From positions 1 through 54,974 of the forward strand of contig CADCWE010000192.1 of the NCBI GenBank assembly GCA_902806325.1: a stretch of 54,974 nt of DNA, in the 5' to 3' direction. Under the pieces are notes generated by a model. It was not told the DNA's origin, ran no database searches, and saw only the letters and a list, made by a program, of their open reading frames with translations. Source of the stretch: an uncultured Thermomicrobiales bacterium. Its GTDB lineage: Bacteria > Chloroflexota > Chloroflexia > Thermomicrobiales > UBA6265. Below, in pieces: positions 51,251 through 54,974 of the stretch (within the stretch, counting starts at the first letter, position 1; the number at the start of each line of letters is the position of its first letter). A program made the position numbers and the translations under genes.

Positions 51251-52510
51251 CTACGGTCGTTCGAGCGCCGCCGCCGGTTCGACGAAAGCGGGGGGCGGGG
51301 TCGGGTTCGCGGCGGCCGCGGCGCGGCGGTGCGCCCGAATCAGCAGCGGCACCAGCAGCGCGGCACAAAGACCGGAGGCCGCCATCGGCAACGTCGAGCG
51401 GACCCCGTACAGCCAGCCGGCCAGCATCGGGGCGAACGAGAACGAGAGGCCACCGATCATCTCGCAGAGCGCGAACGCACGGGACCGATAACGGTCGGAC
51501 GCTTGTTGACCGAGCGTGGCGGCGAACAACGACCAGGCGGCGATGAAGCCGCCGCGCAGAGCGAATCCAACGACGATCAACGGCATCGCCGCTGTGCCGA
51601 CAAAGATGGCGAGCGCGGTCATCACCGCCGACACGGCAGCGACGATGGTTAACAGCGGTCGTTGCTGGAGACTCGAGAAGCGGGCCACGCTCAGACCAAA
51701 CAACGTCGACCCGACGGAGGCCACGGCGCCGAGCAGCGCGATCCGGGCCGGGCTGAACCCCCGTTCGTCTTCCAGGAACGTGGGCACGAACGACGTGCCC
51801 AGGGCAAGGGTGAAGACGGTCGCCCCTTGGAGGACGAGCAAGATCCGGATCGGGGTCACGGCGAGCGTTTCGCGGTAGGTTGATGCCTTCTCCCGTTCGC
51901 GGCCAACGCTCGCCGCCGCCGGTCGGGATTGGCCGAGGCGAAGCAGGCAGAGGACCGACCCGGCGGTGCAGACGGCGGCGAAAACGAAGGCGGCGCGCAT
52001 TCCCCAGACCGCGATCAGGGCGCTGGTGACCAATGGGCCAAGCCCGAGCGCTACGGACGGTCCGACGGTGAAGACCAGGGTGAACGCCTTGACCCGGTGC
52101 TCACCGGCGTGGGTGGCGACGTGGGCTTGCATCAGCGGGAAGGCGAGTTCGCCGAACGCGGCGGCGACGACCATCGCGAACAGGTGGCTCCAATGGGTCG
52201 CAAAGGCCGCGCTGAGGAACCCGAGCCCGGCCACGGTCCGGGCCACGACGATCAACCACCGCGCCGGGAACCGCTCCGCCAACGCCGCCGACGGACCGAG
52301 CCCGGCCAGGCGCAACAGCCCCGACGAGCCGAGGACGATCCCGACGATCGTCACCGGCGCGCCGAGGCTGGCGATGTAGAGCGGCAGGATGTTGGTGTAG
52401 GCGCCGAACGACGCTTCGAGCAGCATCATCGCCCACAGCACCGTGCCGACCTCTGGCCCGAGGCCGAAGGCGGGATCCCACCGTCCCCCCGGTTTCCCCC
52501 GCCGCTGCAT
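51251..52510 (-). CDS. Major facilitator superfamily transporter
   Basis: 419 residues, 12 predicted helices. GTVLWAMMLLEASFGAYTNI opens helix 1, then LPLYIASLGAPVTIVGIVLG, ALAERFPARWLIVVARTVAG and AAWGMRAAFVFAAVCTAG-like segments, a central loop (RPAAASVGREREKASTYRET) and a second half from RILLVLQGATVFTLALGTSF. Drug/sugar-efflux type by pattern; substrate unknown. ATG at 52510 is chosen for GGGAGAA upstream; a TTG at 52543 is in frame. Faces the other MFS gene tail to tail. Confidence 0.87.
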   Translation of the reverse strand: MQRRGKPGGRWDPAFGLGPEVGTVLWAMMLLEASFGAYTNILPLYIASLGAPVTIVGIVLGSSGLLRLAGLGPSAALAERFPARWLIVVARTVAGLGFLSAAFATHWSHLFAMVVAAAFGELAFPLMQAHVATHAGEHRVKAFTLVFTVGPSVALGLGPLVTSALIAVWGMRAAFVFAAVCTAGSVLCLLRLGQSRPAAASVGREREKASTYRETLAVTPIRILLVLQGATVFTLALGTSFVPTFLEDERGFSPARIALLGAVASVGSTLFGLSVARFSSLQQRPLLTIVAAVSAVMTALAIFVGTAAMPLIVVGFALRGGFIAAWSLFAATLGQQASDRYRSRAFALCEMIGGLSFSFAPMLAGWLYGVRSTLPMAASGLCAALLVPLLIRAHRRAAAAANPTPPPAFVEPAAALERP

Positions 52511-52711
52511 CGGTGCCGCTTCTCCCGGACGTTTGCCGGCCAAATCCTCGGTTCTGCGCCGTCAAGGGTTCATTCTACCCGTCGAGTGGGTCCGGGAATC
52601 GGCAGCAAACACCGCCGCCGGTGGTTCGCGACAGAGCCGGTAGGGTAGGATGACAGTTGAATATGATGCCAGTCCGGCAACCCGAGGGGCCGGGCCAGGA
52701 GCAGGGACGAC

Positions 52712-53338
52712 GTGAACCCGTATCTGGGCGTGACGCTGGCGATGTGCGTGATCGGGGCGTTGTCGCTGGCCGCGACGGCCTACCTGGCGATGATGTTCAA
52801 CCGGCGGGCGAAGGCCGATTTGACCGCCGCGCTCCAACCGCTCGCCGACGTGGTTGGCGGCACGCTCGACCTCGACCGGGCAGAGGTCGAAGGCCGCTAC
52901 GGTGGGCATCTCGTGTTTGGGCGGATGGCCAACGCGACCGAGGGCCACGGCCGCGTGTTTCAGGTCGACGTGATGGACCCGGCCGGTGGCGCGGCCTGGC
53001 GTTGGACCTCGGTACCGGGCAGGAACGGCGCGCCAACCAGTCGCGCCTTTTCCGCCGACGAGCCCGCGCTCGAACGGTCGCTGCGGTTCGATTGGAATGC
53101 CATCCTCGCCGCCGGGATCGATCCCGCGACCGAGCGGCACCGGTTCGAGTACGACCCGACCGCGGGATGGCTGCGCTTCTCGCGCCCGATGCGGACCCGG
53201 CGCGACATCCCCAATGCTCCGAGTTTTCGCGCCCAACTGGACGCGCTGATCGGCGCGGCGGAAGCGAACCGGACCGCGCAGCAGGTTGGCGACGGCGCGC
53301 CGGCCGCCGTGGCGCCGCCGACGCACGTCGGAACATAG
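52712..53338 (+). CDS. Hypothetical protein with one N-terminal membrane helix
   Basis: 208 residues. YLGVTLAMCVIGALSLAATA then YLAMMFNRR form one helix with a basic inner side. The rest is soluble: KADLTAALQPLADVVGGTLD, VEGRYGGHLVFGRMANATEG, GHGRVFQVDVMDPAGGAAWR, RFSRPMRTRRDIPNAPSF. GTG after AGGGACGAC. TAGGAT (52646-52651) and TATGAT (52662-52667) are candidate -10 boxes. The next gene starts 12 bases later, so the two are probably an operon. No family recognised. Confidence 0.72.
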   Translation: MNPYLGVTLAMCVIGALSLAATAYLAMMFNRRAKADLTAALQPLADVVGGTLDLDRAEVEGRYGGHLVFGRMANATEGHGRVFQVDVMDPAGGAAWRWTSVPGRNGAPTSRAFSADEPALERSLRFDWNAILAAGIDPATERHRFEYDPTAGWLRFSRPMRTRRDIPNAPSFRAQLDALIGAAEANRTAQQVGDGAPAAVAPPTHVGT

Positions 53339-53349
53339 GGCCGCCAGCG

Positions 53350-54144
53350 GTGGAGGACGACCGGCCGGTCCTTGGCATCCCCGGCGAACCGGATGATCCG
53401 ATCCGGGTCGATTCCGCGGCGGAGCAAGAAGCTTTCCTCGGCGCCTACGCGCCCGCACGCGCCACGGCCCGGATCGCGGCCGGGCCGGTTGCATTTGGCT
53501 CCGGTCCGGCGTTAGAGCGGGTGGTTTTGGTCGTTCCCGGCGGCGAGGAGCGCACCATCTTGTTCAATGTGTCGGGGTTCGTGCGTTCGACCGGCGGGCG
53601 TGGCGGCGATGCCCCGGCCACGGAGCGGGTCGAGACCTGGATGCGAACGGCGGAAGCGTTCGCGCGCGAAAACGGCCCGTCACACCCTGGCACCGTCGCC
53701 CGCTTTCCCGTGCCGTCGGCGCGCTATCCCGGTCGGCTCGACGTGCCACTGGCGGTGCTGGCGAGCGATGGCGGGCGGCGTGGAATCTACGCTCCGCCCC
53801 GGGTCGTGACGCTCGATCAACAGACCGGCGAGCCGTTCGGGATCGGGGAGTTTCCGGGATTCGCCCCGGAGGATTGGCCGCCGCCGCGGCTGGGAGACTG
53901 GCCGCCGCTGGTCCTTCGCGGCGTCGCCCCACGCCGGTTGGAGGCGATGGTCGCCCGCTTCAGCGCCTGTTTGACCCGGCTGATCGCGGCCTATTTCGAT
54001 CCTGGCGCGGCGGACTACCCGCACCGGCTCGCCGAAGCCGCCGAGACCCGCGCGCTGCTTGGCGTCCTTTGTTTACCCGAAATGGCGCGCTTCTACGCGC
54101 GATTGAATCCCGCCTACGACCGGTGGTGGGCCGGTTCCGATTAA
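53350..54144 (+). CDS. Hypothetical protein
   Basis: 264 residues, no signal peptide or membrane helix. Segments: DDPIRVDSAAEQEAFLGAYA, ERVVLVVPGGEERTILFNVS, GVAPRRLEAMVARFSACLTR, LLGVLCLPEMARFYARLNPA. Rich in Pro and Trp near PGFAPEDWPPPRLGDWPPL. GTG start with only a weak ribosome site. It follows the previous hypothetical gene closely. Its stop codon overlaps that of the facing HPRT gene within TTAA, leaving no room for a terminator. Confidence 0.68.
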   Translation: MEDDRPVLGIPGEPDDPIRVDSAAEQEAFLGAYAPARATARIAAGPVAFGSGPALERVVLVVPGGEERTILFNVSGFVRSTGGRGGDAPATERVETWMRTAEAFARENGPSHPGTVARFPVPSARYPGRLDVPLAVLASDGGRRGIYAPPRVVTLDQQTGEPFGIGEFPGFAPEDWPPPRLGDWPPLVLRGVAPRRLEAMVARFSACLTRLIAAYFDPGAADYPHRLAEAAETRALLGVLCLPEMARFYARLNPAYDRWWAGSD

Positions 54145-54974
54145 GCGTCGTCGACCGGCGGCGGCGAAGACGGCGACGGATGACCGTTGACGACATCCAG
54201 CGCGCCGGCGTGGTCGCGGGCGTAGGCTTCCGACTTGAGGACGCAGACGAACGGCAGGTTCCGGTACAACTCCCGGTAGTCGAGACCGTAGCCGACGACG
54301 AAGGCGTTGGGGATCGTGAAGCCGGTGTACCGGATTGGCACATCGACCAGGCGGCGCTCCCGCTTGTCGAACAGCACGCAGACGTCGAGGCTGGCGGGGC
54401 GTTCCCGGCGCAGGCGCTGGAGGACGAAGTCCAGGGTCAGGCCGGTCGTGACGATGTCCTCGATCAGCAGGACGTGGCGGTCCGCAATGTCGAGGCCGAG
54501 ATCCTTGGTGAAGCGGACCCGGCCCGGCTCGTCGGCGCGCGGCGGCGCCACCGCCAGGTAATCGATCGCTAATGGACGGGTCACGGAGCGCGCCAGGTCG
54601 GCGAGAAAGAACGTCACGCCCTTCAGCAACCCGATCAGGACCAGGGATCGGCCGGCGTAGTCGGCGGAGATCTGCTCGCCCAGCTCGGCGACGCGGGTGG
54701 CGATCTCCGGCGGGCTGTAGAGAATGCGCTCGATGTCGGACTCGGGCAGCGACGTGATCTCGACCGCGCCGTAGCCGACCCGGGCCAGCAGTTCGTAGTA
54801 GTCGCGGCGCGTCAGGAGGACGACGTTGATTTCCGGGTGCAGCTCCTTCAAGCGACGCAGCTTGCGGTGCTTGCGGGTGATCAGGCTCTGTTTCATCGTC
54901 GTCAGCTCGACGTAGAGGTCGTGCTCCGCAAGATAAAAATCGGGGGTGACCATTTCGGTCACCCGCTCCCCTTC
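54141..54974 (-). CDS. hpt: PD-(D/E)XK-like nuclease-fold / hypoxanthine phosphoribosyltransferase fusion (5' end cut by window)
   Basis: The visible N-terminal part, PDFYLAEHDLYVELTTMKQS then RKLRRLKELHPEINVVLLTR, has the PD...E-x-T pattern of the PD-(D/E)XK fold. From about 85 residues in (DIERILYSPPEIATRVAELG) it is a purine phosphoribosyltransferase: GLLKGVTFFLADLARS, then VLLIEDIVTTGLTLDFVLQR as the PRPP loop, and VGYGLDYRELYRNLPFVCVL at the end. The enzyme salvages hypoxanthine or guanine with PRPP. The frame is open to the window edge, so the true start lies outside. Similar fusions are known in Chloroflexota and a few other phyla; the role of the nuclease-like part is unclear. Confidence 0.87.
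   Translation of the reverse strand, partial: EGERVTEMVTPDFYLAEHDLYVELTTMKQSLITRKHRKLRRLKELHPEINVVLLTRRDYYELLARVGYGAVEITSLPESDIERILYSPPEIATRVAELGEQISADYAGRSLVLIGLLKGVTFFLADLARSVTRPLAIDYLAVAPPRADEPGRVRFTKDLGLDIADRHVLLIEDIVTTGLTLDFVLQRLRRERPASLDVCVLFDKRERRLVDVPIRYTGFTIPNAFVVGYGLDYRELYRNLPFVCVLKSEAYARDHAGALDVVNGHPSPSSPPPVDDA

Noticed and set aside
1-54974. CRISPR arrays, insertion sequences, prophage
   Set aside because: No regularly spaced repeats, transposase, integrase or phage structural genes were seen on either strand.

Overview
The window is a chromosomal stretch of a high-GC bacterium that most resembles the Chloroflexota, class Thermomicrobia (Sphaerobacter/Thermomicrobium type). The clues are frequent GTG and TTG starts, twin-arginine exported proteins, a coproheme decarboxylase (HemQ) inside the haem cluster, a translin-like protein, a nuclease-fold/hypoxanthine phosphoribosyltransferase fusion, and housekeeping promoters of the TTGACA-N17/18-TANNNT or extended -10 type. 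This assignment is inferred from gene content; no 16S gene is present. No CRISPR array, phage, integrase or transposase was seen.

Layout. 1-2.1 kb: the start of a sugar-type ABC solute-binding protein behind a promoter that carries a TetR-like operator, then a Gly-rich small protein. 2.2-7.1 kb: a haem operon read leftwards, hemC-hemD fusion > hemB > hemQ > hemE. 7.2-8.8 kb: rplU, rpmA and rpmE with a strong terminator. 9-13.2 kb: a long-chain prenyl diphosphate synthase, a membrane-anchored DUF4015-like hydrolase and a UbiA-family phosphoribosyl-decaprenol-type transferase. 13.4-17.8 kb: a class V aminotransferase, an ADP-ribosylglycohydrolase, a sulfite-oxidase-like enzyme, and dnaJ behind a CIRCE element. 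17.8-19.5 kb: a decaying ABC exporter fused to the front end of another gene. 19.7-24.5 kb: tRNA-Gln, glmU, prs, a CorC-like protein and birA.

24.7-31.9 kb is an acyl-CoA oxidation operon: acyl-CoA dehydrogenase, thiolase, gamma-carbonic anhydrase-like protein, enoyl-CoA hydratase, etfB, etfA and a FixC-type ETF dehydrogenase. 32-38.4 kb holds a Cys-rich Tat substrate with an LPSTG tail, a ParB-like protein, an SDR/cupin pair, a large protein with a Cys cluster at each end, and a RodZ-like protein. 38.5-42.1 kb is a leftward membrane-protein operon headed by threonine aldolase; it includes two short genes (39 and 98 residues). 42.3-44.9 kb: a lipoprotein-like protein, otsB and a translin-like gene.

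45-48 kb holds the most unusual feature. A leucine-specific T-box leader controls leuS, and an apparently intact tRNA-Ala(GGC) gene lies inside that leader, between Stem I/III and the antiterminator. 48.1-55 kb: gcvPB, two MFS transporters, two hypothetical proteins and the 3' part of a nuclease-fold/HPRT fusion gene cut by the window edge.
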